Shown piece by piece: positions 55,012 through 64,000 of a stretch of 64,000 bases of DNA (position 1 is its first letter; the number at the start of each line of letters is the position of its first letter). This DNA is from Planctomycetota bacterium. Lineage in GTDB: Bacteria > Planctomycetota > Phycisphaerae > Phycisphaerales > Phycisphaeraceae. Under the pieces are notes generated by a model. It saw nothing but the letters and a program-made list of their open reading frames with translations. It did not search any database and was not told where the DNA came from. The stretch lies in contig CP066225.1 of assembly GCA_016350165.1 (NCBI GenBank), positions 4,650,001 through 4,714,000 on the forward strand. Direction: 5' to 3'. Made by a program: the position numbers and the translations under genes.

Positions 55012-56415
55012 ATGGGATCAAATTACGAATTTGCTTCGAATAAACTCGATATAGCCAATCTGTCTTTAGGCGAAGTGGCGAAGGATGTTTTGAAGATCTG
55101 TTTGGCTGAGACAGATTGTTTTTATACGCATTGTATTGATTACGAGGGTGGCGGATTTTGTAGCGATTTTGATTCGACTTGGTGTAAGAAAGACAGCAAG
55201 GCAAAAAGCTTGGTCTTTCAGTCGCGTATGGTATGGGTTGCTGCTGAGATGGCAAAATTTATGCTCGCAGAGTCTCAGCAGAAGAGTGTACTTGAAACGA
55301 ATACGCACATAACGAAAAGCGAAGCAGGACATATCCATTCAAGTAGCTTCATACCTCGTGGTAAATATACATATGAAGATTATATTTGTTTTGCGAAGCA
55401 TGGTATGCGCTTTTTAATTCACGAAATGTTTGACAATGAATACGGTGGTTTAAAATGGTTGGTTAATGCAAACGGTAATGAGGTACAACAAAAACACTTG
55501 TATGGTATGGCGTTTGCTATTTATGCAGCATCGAATACCTATGAAGTTACTGGTGATGAAACCATATTAGATTTTGCAAAAAACTTATATTATTGGATTG
55601 AAGATCATGCTTCTGATCAGATAAATGGTGGCTATTTCGAGTTTTTTGAGAGGGACGGTACACCGATCCTCAAGTTGTGTAATAAGTACGGCGGTGCAGA
55701 CTATATTGGCACACCTATTGGATGTAAATCTCTCAATACACATCTTCATTTACTAGAAGCGTATACTTCGTTGTTACGTGTTTGGCCTGATGAGCATTTG
55801 CAAGTAATACTGCATAAGCTTGTTGATTTGTTTAATGAGAAAATGTTTGTTTTGCCTGGTTACTTAAATCAGGTGTATCAATTGGACTGGACGATTGTTT
55901 CGGGTGATGTTTCATATGGTCATGATGTTGAGGCTGCTTACTTATTGATTGAGAGTGCAGAACTACTTGGTGAACCAATCTTATCGAGGGTAAAGCTGAG
56001 AGCATTGAAGCTGATTAATCATTCGATTGAAGTTGGTTGTGACCATGATCTCGGCGGCATGTATGAGTCAGGGTCAAGCGTAGGAACGGAACTTGATAAA
56101 ACGAAGACATGGTGGGTGCAAGCAGAGTTTTTGAATGCATTGATATTCGCTGATTCTATTGATCGAAATAATGGCGTTTACATCAATACGTTTTTGAAAA
56201 CATGGCAGTTTGTGAGCAAATTCTGTATTGATCGTGAACATCATGGATGGTGGTGGTCTGTTGATAAGGAAGGGCAAATTAATAGTGATCGAGACAAAGT
56301 AAATCAATGGAAAGCACCATATCACACTGCAAGGTCTTTGCTGAATATCTATCAGTTGTTATCCCGTCGGTTGAAATTGCAAGACTTGATAATCATAAAT
56401 GATCATAAAAAATGA
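55012..56415 (+). CDS. AGE-family mannobiose/cellobiose 2-epimerase
   Basis: 467 residues from the ATG at 55012 (GAGGG 4 nt upstream); an in-frame ATG at 54982 lies inside the operator palindrome region and is less likely. The family catalytic histidines are present: NTHLHLLEAYT (His244/His246), SYGHDVEAAYLL (His304) and KAPYHTARSLL (His438). Enzymes of this group convert beta-1,4-mannobiose to mannosyl-glucose, or cellobiose to glucosyl-mannose. It is longer than most (about 400); a polar insertion at about 86-122 explains part. With the following GH113 and GH130 genes it fits the mannan route. Cytoplasmic. Confidence 0.9.
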   Translation: MGSNYEFASNKLDIANLSLGEVAKDVLKICLAETDCFYTHCIDYEGGGFCSDFDSTWCKKDSKAKSLVFQSRMVWVAAEMAKFMLAESQQKSVLETNTHITKSEAGHIHSSSFIPRGKYTYEDYICFAKHGMRFLIHEMFDNEYGGLKWLVNANGNEVQQKHLYGMAFAIYAASNTYEVTGDETILDFAKNLYYWIEDHASDQINGGYFEFFERDGTPILKLCNKYGGADYIGTPIGCKSLNTHLHLLEAYTSLLRVWPDEHLQVILHKLVDLFNEKMFVLPGYLNQVYQLDWTIVSGDVSYGHDVEAAYLLIESAELLGEPILSRVKLRALKLINHSIEVGCDHDLGGMYESGSSVGTELDKTKTWWVQAEFLNALIFADSIDRNNGVYINTFLKTWQFVSKFCIDREHHGWWWSVDKEGQINSDRDKVNQWKAPYHTARSLLNIYQLLSRRLKLQDLIIINDHKK

Positions 56416-56439
56416 GGGAGTAGGACATTGAAGAATACT

Positions 56440-57504
56440 ATGAAAAAAAAGTTACTTGGTATTGGTTTTCTTTGTCTGTTCGGATTCGGGGGTGTAGGGC
56501 AATTGAATGCAGACATGCGATTTCACGGTGTGTCTTACACGTCGTTTAATAAAAATGCTTGGATGACAGAAAATTCATATCAATCTTTACTTGACATTAA
56601 AAATAGTGGTATGGATACAGTGTCATTAAACTTTTTCTGGTTTCAAGATAATGTCAATTCGTCTGTGATTAGTGCTGACTATACGAGATATAGTGCAAGT
56701 AAAGCATCGGTTATAAATGCGATACAACAGTCAAAATCTTTGGGTTTAAAGGTTATTCTGAAACCCAATGTCGATCTGCGTGATGGTAATTGGCGTGGTC
56801 ATATCAATGCAAGTAATACATGGTTTGAGGGATATAAGTCGTTTATGAATGAATGGGCAGACGTAGCTGAATCAGAAAATGTTGATGTGCTGTGTATAGG
56901 GAATGAGTTTTCGAAAACTGAGAGTTGGAAAAATTCATGGCAATCAGTGGCTAGTGAAGTGAGGGGTCGTTATTCTGGATCAATTACCTATGGAGCTAAT
57001 TGGGATCATTATAAACAAGTGAAATGGTGGGATGCAGTAGATTATGTTGGTATGTCGGCCTACTTTCCGTTGGCAACTGATCCAAATGCAAATAAGGATG
57101 TAATGAGTGCGAAATGGAATTCATTGGCTGCTGATATGAAGTCCTGGAAAGATTCCAAAGGACTTGATCAGCAGATCATGTTTACTGAAGCTGGTTATCG
57201 CTCTGGCGATGGCGCAATTACTGCTCCATATGATTTTACTATGCCACTTGTTGAGGATTTACAAGAACAGGCTGATGCTTATGATGCATTACTTGGAACA
57301 ATGTGGGATAAAGATTGGTGGGCAGGTTCTATGTTCTGGAATTGGGAAACTGATCCAAACGCAGGGGGGAGTGGAACCGGCTTTACCCCGCAAGGTAAGC
57401 CAGCGTTGGAAGTGTTGAAATACTATGCTTCTATACCAGAGCCAAGTAGTATGATGGTTGCAGGAATTATGTTATCTGGTCTGATTAGAGTGCGACGATC
57501 ATAA
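56440..57504 (+). CDS. GH113-like beta-mannanase with PEP-CTERM sorting signal
   Basis: 354 residues from the ATG at 56440; a TTG at 56428 with GGGAG 7 nt upstream would add four residues. Signal peptide LLGIGFLCLFGFGGVGQLNA. The (beta/alpha)8 domain opens with FHGVSYTSFNKNAWMTENSY and carries VDVLCIGNEFSKTESW (acid/base Glu156) and QQIMFTEAGYRSGDG (nucleophile Glu250), with SMFWNWETDPNAGG closing it, as in GH113 endo-beta-mannanases. The last 25 residues are a PEP-CTERM signal (SIPEPSSMMVAGIMLSGLIR), so the enzyme should be processed and held at the surface. It follows the epimerase by about 24 nt and precedes a GH130 phosphorylase. Confidence 0.88.
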   Translation: MKKKLLGIGFLCLFGFGGVGQLNADMRFHGVSYTSFNKNAWMTENSYQSLLDIKNSGMDTVSLNFFWFQDNVNSSVISADYTRYSASKASVINAIQQSKSLGLKVILKPNVDLRDGNWRGHINASNTWFEGYKSFMNEWADVAESENVDVLCIGNEFSKTESWKNSWQSVASEVRGRYSGSITYGANWDHYKQVKWWDAVDYVGMSAYFPLATDPNANKDVMSAKWNSLAADMKSWKDSKGLDQQIMFTEAGYRSGDGAITAPYDFTMPLVEDLQEQADAYDALLGTMWDKDWWAGSMFWNWETDPNAGGSGTGFTPQGKPALEVLKYYASIPEPSSMMVAGIMLSGLIRVRRS

Positions 57505-57582
57505 TTACTATGTTAATAGCAGTAGGGCAGTGGTTGAAATTAGACAATCAGTAATTGAAGAAATTATCAGGAGATCTGTCAT

Positions 57583-58578
57583 ATGAGTACGATGTCAAAA
57601 ATTAGTGAAACGCAGGATTTGTCAATACCTTGGGAAGAGCGGCCATGCGATAGTAATGAGATCGTTTGGCGATATAGCTGTAATCCAGTTATACAAAGAG
57701 ATCAGACTCCAACTTCTAATAGTATTTTCAATTCTGCGGTAGTTCGTTTTGGTGATGGTTATGCTGGTGTTTTTCGATGTGATAACCGTGCTCGACAAAT
57801 GAGAATTCATGTGGGATTTAGTGGGGATGCAGTGAACTGGGAGATTGCACCTAAGCCGATTGAATTTAAAATTGAGACTCCTGTACCTGATGATTATCAA
57901 TATGCGTATGATCCTCGAGTTTGTTTTATCGAAGATCGATATTATGTTTCATGGTGCAATGGTTACCATGGACCGACAATCGGTATTGCTTACACGTATG
58001 ATTTTAAAACATTTCATAAACTAGAAAATGCATTCTTGCCATATAACCGCAATGGTGTATTGTTTCCAAGGAAAATTAACGGATACTATGCGATGGTATC
58101 ACGACCAAGTGATACAGGGCATACACCATTTGGTGATATTTTTTATAGCCAAAGTAAGGATCTAGAGTACTGGGGCAAGCATCGATATGTTATGGGCGCA
58201 CGAGATGTTACACCTTGGGAAAGTCAAAAGATAGGCCCTGGACCAACACCTATTGAAACAGCAGATGGTTGGTTGATGATTTATCATGGTGTGCTAAATT
58301 CATGTAATGGATTTGTTTACTCGTTTGGCGGAGCTATTTTAGATATCGATGAGCCATGGAAAGTGAAGTATCGTTGTCAAAACTATTTCTTGTCACCACA
58401 AATGCCTTATGAGTGTTTTGGTGATGTGCCTAATGTTACATTTCCATGCTCAGCTCTTGTAGATGAAGAGAATGACCGTATTGCAATTTATTATGGTGCG
58501 GCAGATACTACAACCTGTTTGGCGTTTGCTAATCTCAGTGAATTAGTTGCATACATTAAAAAGAACTCACTACTTTGA
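57583..58578 (+). CDS. GH130 mannoside phosphorylase
   Basis: 331 residues, five-bladed beta-propeller family. Markers are [39 protein letters not shown], the [18 protein letters not shown] blade with the putative catalytic Asp110, and [22 protein letters not shown]130 enzymes split beta-mannosides with phosphate; members of about 330 residues are usually mannooligosaccharide phosphorylases, while mannosyl-glucose phosphorylases are near 390. Either activity would follow the epimerase and release mannose-1-phosphate. AGGAG lies 9 nt before the ATG. No signal peptide, so cytoplasmic. It ends 16 bp from the convergent RND pump gene. Confidence 0.9.
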   Translation: MSTMSKISETQDLSIPWEERPCDSNEIVWRYSCNPVIQRDQTPTSNSIFNSAVVRFGDGYAGVFRCDNRARQMRIHVGFSGDAVNWEIAPKPIEFKIETPVPDDYQYAYDPRVCFIEDRYYVSWCNGYHGPTIGIAYTYDFKTFHKLENAFLPYNRNGVLFPRKINGYYAMVSRPSDTGHTPFGDIFYSQSKDLEYWGKHRYVMGARDVTPWESQKIGPGPTPIETADGWLMIYHGVLNSCNGFVYSFGGAILDIDEPWKVKYRCQNYFLSPQMPYECFGDVPNVTFPCSALVDEENDRIAIYYGAADTTTCLAFANLSELVAYIKKNSLL

Positions 58579-58594
58579 GTAGTCTATTGAATGT

Positions 58595-61500
58595 CTATTG
58601 TTTCAGTTTCATAGCATTGCGTTCGCATTTCATGCAATAAAGTACAGGAACAATAAACATTGTTATTAATTCAATAAGCATGCCCCCTACACTAGGTATT
58701 GCCATGGGGATCATGATATCTGCACCACGTCCTGTCGCGGTGAGTACAGGCAATAGGGCTAATATTGTGGTTGCTGTTGTCATGAGACAAGGGCGTACTC
58801 TTTTTTTACCAGCTTCTATGGTTAAGGCATAAATTTCAGGTTTGGTAAGGGATTTTTTGCCAGCAAACATCTGTTTTAAGTATGTGGCTATCACTACACC
58901 GTCATCGGTAGCGACTCCAAATAATGCAAGAAAACCAACCCAGACAGCAACGCTGAGATTAATAGGTTGTACTTGAAAAACATCGCGCATGTTGTGTCCG
59001 AGCAGATCGAAATTTAAAAACCAGCTTTGTCCGTATAGCCAAATTAGAATGAATCCACCAGCCCATGCGACAGCGATACCACAAAATACAATGAGTGTTG
59101 TTGTTACCTCTTTGAATTGAAGGTAGAGAATAAGAAAAATTATTAGTAGAGCAATGGGCAGCACTACTTGAAGTGTTTTGTTTGCTCTGATCTGATTTTC
59201 GTAATTGCCGGCAAAAGTGTAATTTACACCTGTTGGTAGAATTAATGTATTTGTTGCGAGCTTTTCATTGAGAAATTGCTGAGAAGCTTCAATGACATCT
59301 ACCTCGGCATAGCCGCTTCGTGGACCAAAAGTCACGTAGCCAACAAGAAAAGTATCTTCACTGCGGATCATCTGAGGCCCACGTGTGTATTCAATTGTGG
59401 CTAATTGAGTGAGTGGTATATGCTGGCCGTCCGGAGTGGTTACAAGCACCTGTTCAAGTGTTTCGGGTGAATCGCGAAGTTCACGAAGGTATCGCACACG
59501 TACGCCGTAACGTTCACGACCTTCAATGGTGCGTGTGATTGTGATACCGCCGACAGCGACTTCAATAACACGTTGGACATCAGCAATTGAAAGACCATAA
59601 CGCCTGATTGCTGTACGATCGATATTAATTTCAAGATATGGTTTGCCAACAATACGATCAGCATTGACAGTTAGTGGATCAATACTAGGAACCTGTCGCA
59701 GTAGTGTTTCCAACTCCAGCACAGTTTTCTCTATTGAGATAAGATCAGGTCCTCGGACTTTAATACCCATTGGTGCACGGAAGCCACTTTCGAGCATAAT
59801 TCGTCGTGTTTCAATCGGTTGTAGTTTGGGAGCACCTGTTACACCTGGGATTGTGGTAACTTGCTGTATTTCACGCCAAATATCGTCAGGGCTTTGAATT
59901 TCTTCACGCCATTGCCTGACTCTTTCGCCCTCTTTATTGATCGTGTACTCGTCTTTATAGTAGACAACGCTTTCCAGCATGAAAATTGGTGCGGGATCTA
60001 ATGGTGAGTCAACACGCCCGATTTTGCCTACAACTTGTTCAACTTCTGGAACACTGGATGCAGCGGCATCTACTTGCTTCATCATATCCAATGCCTGGCC
60101 TAGCGAGGCATGAGGCATAGTTGTAGGCATTAGCAAAAATGAACCTTCATCAAGAGCAGGCATGAATTCACGCCCTAGCCCAGGAAAAGTTTTTTCACCC
60201 CATTGCCAAATTGGGTTTGCTAAAATCTTCCCCGTGTTTACACCTAATTTGCCAGCACCCCATGGAATGAAGAAAAACGTTTGAGAAAATCCCAGCCAAA
60301 CACATAAACCTACGATGAGAATAAATGATGGAATGGATAAGAATAACCACCTGAATTTTAAGCACCAACTAAGAATGGTTGGATAAACAACTATAAAAAG
60401 TTGGAATAGTAGTAATAAGCCACCTACAACTAAGACAACAAATGTTAGGTTGTAGAGTAGGCCTGCTTCAGGGCTTAATGGTTCCCAAAGATAACTGAGA
60501 ATGATAGCGATGAAAAATGCGATTAATATATTAAAGCTACGTTTAGTTAAGAATCTGAAACGGCTTGACTGTAACAATCCTATTAATTGCTTAGAGTAGA
60601 ACCATAGGCGGAGTATAATATTTTTAGGTTTTGTCTTATGCTGGTAAGAAAGAGTTTTCGGTACGCGATGTGGGTGCTTACTTTTCCATAAGAAAAGTAA
60701 TAAATGTGCTAACGGAGGAATTACAGTTAGGGCAACTATAATTGAAGCCACCAATGTAAATGTTTTGGTAAAAGCGAGAGGTTTGAAAAGTTTACCTTCT
60801 GAACCAATCATGGTAAAGACAGGAAGAAAACTAACGATAGTTGTCATTACTGCAGTAAGAACAGCACTACCTACTTCAATTGATGCTTCGTAAACTACTT
60901 TAGCGGAATTTGTGCTTGTCGCATTTGCTTGTTGTTTTTTTAGAATGTTTTCCGTTAAAACAATTCCCATATCTACCACAGTACCAATTGCGATTGCAAT
61001 GCCAGATAATGCAACAATATTTGCATCTACATTAAAAAGTTTCATTGCAATGAAAGCCATGAGAACTGCAAGTGGAAGTGTCATGCTGATAATCAGACTT
61101 GCTCGCAGATGAAATACCATAATAATAACTACGATTATGGTGATGAGTACTTGTTGTATTAATGCATCATTTAATGTTTGAAGCGTTTCATAGATAAGCT
61201 CGCTGCGGTCATAGAACGGCACAACTGTTACCGTACTTTTGCTTAACCAATCAGGCCAAAGTGAATAATCGTTTTGGTTCATCCAGTCTAGCCACGGATC
61301 TTGGTTTATAATTAGACTTTGACCGACAAAGCCGTTAATATTTTGATTTTTTGCAAATAGCTTTGCTTGTGAAGCAGAGATCATTTCCCAATTAATTACG
61401 GCTTTACTTGGTAAGCCGGGAGCTAGTTCTTGGATTTTACTTTTAACATTGTTGATAGCAGCTAAAGGGTTTTCGCCAAATCTTGCAACGACGACACCAC

Positions 61501-62449
61501 CCACAGCTTCTGCGCCGCCTTTATCTAGAGCGCCTCGTCTCTCTGCAGGTCCGATTGTAACATTTGCAACTTCACTCAGAGTGATAGGTACGTTGTCGAC
61601 AGATTTGATGACTGCTTTCTCAAGATCAGCAACACCTTCTACCCATCCAATACCACGAATTAAATATTCAACACGATTAACCTCAATTGTTCGGGCGCCA
61701 ACTTCCTGATTGGAGTTTCTTACAGCATTGAAAACATCCTCGAGGCTGATTTCATATAAACGCATTGCATCAGGATCGACGTCGATCTGGTATTCACGAA
61801 CGTATCCACCAACTGAAGCTACTTCAGATACTCCTTCTGCAGACATTAAGCCATAGCGAACATACCAATCTTGAATGCTGCGCAATTCTTCAAGATTCCA
61901 GCCGCCTACAGGTTGTCCATCAGGGTCGCGACCTTCAAGTGTGTACCAAAAAACCTGCCCAAGAGCTGTTGCATCAGGTCCTAGTCGAGGATTTGTTGAT
62001 TCAGGTAGTGTGTCTGTTGGAAGACTACTGAGTTTTTCCAAAAGGCGACTTCGTGACCAGTAAAAATCTACATCATCTTTGAATATGACATAAATAGTAG
62101 AGAAGCCGAAATATGAATAGCTGCGAACGCTTTTAACGCCAGGTACGCCTAGGAGTGATACTGCCAAAGGATATGTGATTTGGTCTTCAATATCTTGTGG
62201 GCTACGGCCGGGCCAGTCGGTGAAAACAATCTGTTGGTTTTCACCGACGTCAGGTATTGCATCTACAGCTACAGGATCACGTGGTAGATCGCCGATTTTC
62301 CAATCGAATGGCGCGACCATAATGCCCCATGTAATCACAAAAATTACCATTAAGAAAACAATTAGTTTTTGTTGAATACAAAAACCAATTATGCGATTTA
62401 ATACTGTGTCAGATCGTTCGGCAAGTTGGTCGCTGGATTCGTCCTTCAC
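58595..62449 (-). CDS. CusA/CzcA-type heavy-metal efflux RND pump
   Basis: 1284 residues, about 240 more than CusA. The start is GTG and overlaps the stop of the adaptor gene (GTGA), showing co-translation. Twelve membrane helices and typical blocks are visible: DVGENQQIVFTDWPGRSPQD, YFGFSTIYVIFKDDVDFYWS, ERYGVRVRYLRELRDSPETL and GVATDDGVVIATYLKQMFAG. Extra sequence lies in the first periplasmic region (about 345-410) and between helices about 6 and 7 (about 615-780, with several additional hydrophobic segments). The pump drives Cu+, Ag+ or Zn2+/Co2+ out through a CusC-like channel; the Met/His-rich adaptor favours Cu/Ag. Confidence 0.93.
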   Translation of the reverse strand: MKDESSDQLAERSDTVLNRIIGFCIQQKLIVFLMVIFVITWGIMVAPFDWKIGDLPRDPVAVDAIPDVGENQQIVFTDWPGRSPQDIEDQITYPLAVSLLGVPGVKSVRSYSYFGFSTIYVIFKDDVDFYWSRSRLLEKLSSLPTDTLPESTNPRLGPDATALGQVFWYTLEGRDPDGQPVGGWNLEELRSIQDWYVRYGLMSAEGVSEVASVGGYVREYQIDVDPDAMRLYEISLEDVFNAVRNSNQEVGARTIEVNRVEYLIRGIGWVEGVADLEKAVIKSVDNVPITLSEVANVTIGPAERRGALDKGGAEAVGGVVVARFGENPLAAINNVKSKIQELAPGLPSKAVINWEMISASQAKLFAKNQNINGFVGQSLIINQDPWLDWMNQNDYSLWPDWLSKSTVTVVPFYDRSELIYETLQTLNDALIQQVLITIIVVIIMVFHLRASLIISMTLPLAVLMAFIAMKLFNVDANIVALSGIAIAIGTVVDMGIVLTENILKKQQANATSTNSAKVVYEASIEVGSAVLTAVMTTIVSFLPVFTMIGSEGKLFKPLAFTKTFTLVASIIVALTVIPPLAHLLLFLWKSKHPHRVPKTLSYQHKTKPKNIILRLWFYSKQLIGLLQSSRFRFLTKRSFNILIAFFIAIILSYLWEPLSPEAGLLYNLTFVVLVVGGLLLLFQLFIVVYPTILSWCLKFRWLFLSIPSFILIVGLCVWLGFSQTFFFIPWGAGKLGVNTGKILANPIWQWGEKTFPGLGREFMPALDEGSFLLMPTTMPHASLGQALDMMKQVDAAASSVPEVEQVVGKIGRVDSPLDPAPIFMLESVVYYKDEYTINKEGERVRQWREEIQSPDDIWREIQQVTTIPGVTGAPKLQPIETRRIMLESGFRAPMGIKVRGPDLISIEKTVLELETLLRQVPSIDPLTVNADRIVGKPYLEINIDRTAIRRYGLSIADVQRVIEVAVGGITITRTIEGRERYGVRVRYLRELRDSPETLEQVLVTTPDGQHIPLTQLATIEYTRGPQMIRSEDTFLVGYVTFGPRSGYAEVDVIEASQQFLNEKLATNTLILPTGVNYTFAGNYENQIRANKTLQVVLPIALLIIFLILYLQFKEVTTTLIVFCGIAVAWAGGFILIWLYGQSWFLNFDLLGHNMRDVFQVQPINLSVAVWVGFLALFGVATDDGVVIATYLKQMFAGKKSLTKPEIYALTIEAGKKRVRPCLMTTATTILALLPVLTATGRGADIMIPMAIPSVGGMLIELITMFIVPVLYCMKCERNAMKLKQ

Positions 62450-64000
62450 TGACCAACCTCCTGTTCTTCTAGATGAATGGATTTGATTTCACCGCATGTG
62501 AGCATGGATTCACCAAAATATGGATTGCGTATACCTTTGGATTTTTGTAGCCAATAGGCCCCTTTAAAATCCAATGCCATGGGACAAAATGCAATATAAA
62601 GGTTTGAGTTCCTAACTAACTTAGCTGAAGGTTGGATAAGCTCGATTATTTGATCAGAAAATATAGCAAAATGGTCGCGTAAAATTTTGATATCACTAGA
62701 TTTAGTCATAGTATTGCTTAATTTATGCATATTTATAAGCGTTTTTTGAAAGTCTTTCAGCGATACTTTGCTATTGCTATCATTCATTTTGCTAAGCTGA
62801 ATGCTTGTTATTTGAATTAAGTTAGATAGTTTGTTCTGTGTCGAATTTATATTTTGAATAGCTTGATCGAAATTGTCATCTGCTAAAGCTTTGGTTGTAT
62901 TTAGATATGATCCAAGTAACTGTTCCAGTGCATTATTCAATGATTCATTATTTGAAGTAATCTTAATGATCTGTTTTCCGCTGAATGTACTTTCAGATGA
63001 ACTATACTGAATAATATTTACATTTTTATTGCTGTGATGTGGTTTGATATCTTTTTGATTTAGAGTATCTCTGCTATGTGGATCCATGTTCATGTTGCTG
63101 TGATCCATTTGCATATCGCCATGGTTCATTCCTCCATGTCCTGGAAGAGCCCCGCCACCTGTCGGCGACATCATGCTTGGTTTAGCTTGTATTTGTAGCG
63201 CACTGTCGATGCTGAAGTTACCCGATGTGACGACGAGATCGCCTTCTTGGAGTCCGCTTTCAACGATGTATTGTTCATCAGCTCGTGGACCTAAAACAAT
63301 CTCACGACCTTCAAACGTTGGCTTGGTCCTATTTGGAACTTTGATATACACAACAGCACGACGACCTGTAAGTAAAACAGCCGATCTCGGAATTAATAGT
63401 GGTAGCGTATTTTCAAATTCCCGGACACTGACATAGCCAAGGGAGTGAGCTTGTACTAATGGCATGCCACATATGCTGCAATTGCCAGGTTCTTTTGAAA
63501 CCTCTTCAGGATGCATTGGGCAAATATATTTATCAGCCAAATTAGGCTCGATAACACGTCCTATTCCGCTTGTGGTGGCTTTGACAACAGCACTCGCTAA
63601 CATTCCGGGTTTAAGAGTACGATTAGTATTAGGGACATTAACTCTAACTTGTACTGTTCTGCTAGATTCATTTAGTACTGGTGATATAAATGCAATTGTC
63701 CCAGAAAATTCATGGCCTGGTAATGCCTGCACATTAAAGTTAACTTTTTGCCCGTATCGTAACCATGCTAGATCCGATTCGTAGGCTGAGAGATTTAGCC
63801 AAACTTGAGAGAGATCTGCTATCGTGTATATACGTGTCCCAGTTTCAACATAAGAACCTTGATTAGCGTTTTTGTCGACCACTACTCCACTATTTAGTGC
63901 ATGTAATGTAACACGCTCACTTGCTGTACCTCTGTTCTCAATTTGCTTGATTTGGACTGCACTTAACCCCCATAATCTTAACTTATCACGAGCTGCATTT
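62446..64000 (-). CDS. CusB-type periplasmic adaptor with metal-binding and DUF3347 domains (5' end beyond window)
   Basis: At least 517 residues; the reading frame stays open to the window end, so the N-terminus is missing. Visible parts in order: hairpin/lipoyl end (VTLHALNSGVVVDKNANQG), barrel strands (YTIADLSQVWLNLSAYESDL), a heavy-metal-binding YICPMHPEEV and CSICGMP element (about 63470-63530), a His/Met-rich segment (GHGGMNHGDMQMDHSNMNMD, about 63060-63160) and a C-terminal DUF3347-like domain with IAFCPMALDFKGAYWLQ and PYFGESMLTCGE. These Cys/His/Met clusters point to Cu+ or Ag+ transfer to the pump encoded immediately downstream. Confidence 0.92.
   Translation of the reverse strand, partial: NAARDKLRLWGLSAVQIKQIENRGTASERVTLHALNSGVVVDKNANQGSYVETGTRIYTIADLSQVWLNLSAYESDLAWLRYGQKVNFNVQALPGHEFSGTIAFISPVLNESSRTVQVRVNVPNTNRTLKPGMLASAVVKATTSGIGRVIEPNLADKYICPMHPEEVSKEPGNCSICGMPLVQAHSLGYVSVREFENTLPLLIPRSAVLLTGRRAVVYIKVPNRTKPTFEGREIVLGPRADEQYIVESGLQEGDLVVTSGNFSIDSALQIQAKPSMMSPTGGGALPGHGGMNHGDMQMDHSNMNMDPHSRDTLNQKDIKPHHSNKNVNIIQYSSSESTFSGKQIIKITSNNESLNNALEQLLGSYLNTTKALADDNFDQAIQNINSTQNKLSNLIQITSIQLSKMNDSNSKVSLKDFQKTLINMHKLSNTMTKSSDIKILRDHFAIFSDQIIELIQPSAKLVRNSNLYIAFCPMALDFKGAYWLQKSKGIRNPYFGESMLTCGEIKSIHLEEQEVGQ

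Overview
The window looks like chromosomal DNA from a marine planctomycete, most likely of the Phycisphaerae. Supporting traits are several PEP-CTERM proteins, a prepilin-type protein with an H-x-DG style C-terminus beside glycoside hydrolases, a CRGCGY-type zinc-ribbon membrane protein, and a type IV pilus PilM gene in an unusual three-gene set. The taxon is inferred from gene content, not from a marker gene. No rRNA, tRNA, CRISPR array, insertion sequence or phage gene was recognised.

Layout. 0.4-6.6 kb: three-gene type IV pilus (PilM-type) operon whose products all carry Met/Gly-rich tracts. 6.7-10.8 kb: leftward operon of a Gfo/Idh/MocA oxidoreductase, two DUF21/CBS proteins and a PD-(D/E)XK-like protein. 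10.9-12.4 kb: pdxA and an FmdB-like protein. 12.4-15.9 kb: sugar ABC importer (binding protein plus two permeases, no ATPase). 16.3-18.9 kb: SMR pump, GPH-type sugar symporter, DUF4279-like protein. 19-24 kb: metal P-type ATPase and quinol nitric oxide reductase. 24-32 kb: small secreted and membrane proteins, a GNAT, DUF202, DUF3592, a squalene-cyclase-like repeat protein and a flippase-like membrane protein. 32-35 kb: two PEP-CTERM genes, a candidate structured RNA and a UspA protein. 35-44.6 kb: secreted thioredoxin, ArsR regulator, Asp-nucleophile alpha/beta hydrolase, large zinc-ribbon membrane protein, TPR protein with two RNA-polymerase alpha-CTD domains, glycosyltransferase, EamA exporter with divergent XRE-cupin regulator. 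44.6-48.9 kb: ettA, a DPPY methyltransferase, DUF3467 protein, ICL/PEP-mutase family enzyme. 49-58.6 kb: beta-mannan locus. 58.6-64 kb: CusA/CusB-type heavy-metal efflux, cut by the window end.

The most coherent system is the mannan locus. A LacI regulator sits between two divergent units. One encodes a mannobiose/cellobiose 2-epimerase, a GH113-type mannanase with a PEP-CTERM tail, and a GH130 phosphorylase. The other encodes the regulator, a pseudopilin, a PEP-CTERM protein and a 998-residue DUF5060 glycoside hydrolase. This fits extracellular mannan cleavage followed by the epimerase-phosphorylase route. No transporter lies in the locus. The AGE gene contains stretches of only about 32% G+C (19 of 60 bases in one counted line), below earlier genes.

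Base composition is strongly polarised. The + strand is C-rich from about 10 to 29 kb and G-rich from about 33 to 48 kb, also in non-coding DNA. The switch lies between about 28.6 and 33-35 kb and is compatible with a replication origin or a rearrangement boundary. The same interval holds a candidate minus-strand structured RNA with its own strong terminator. Nearby intergenic regions carry recurring TGTGCGCA-type palindromes.
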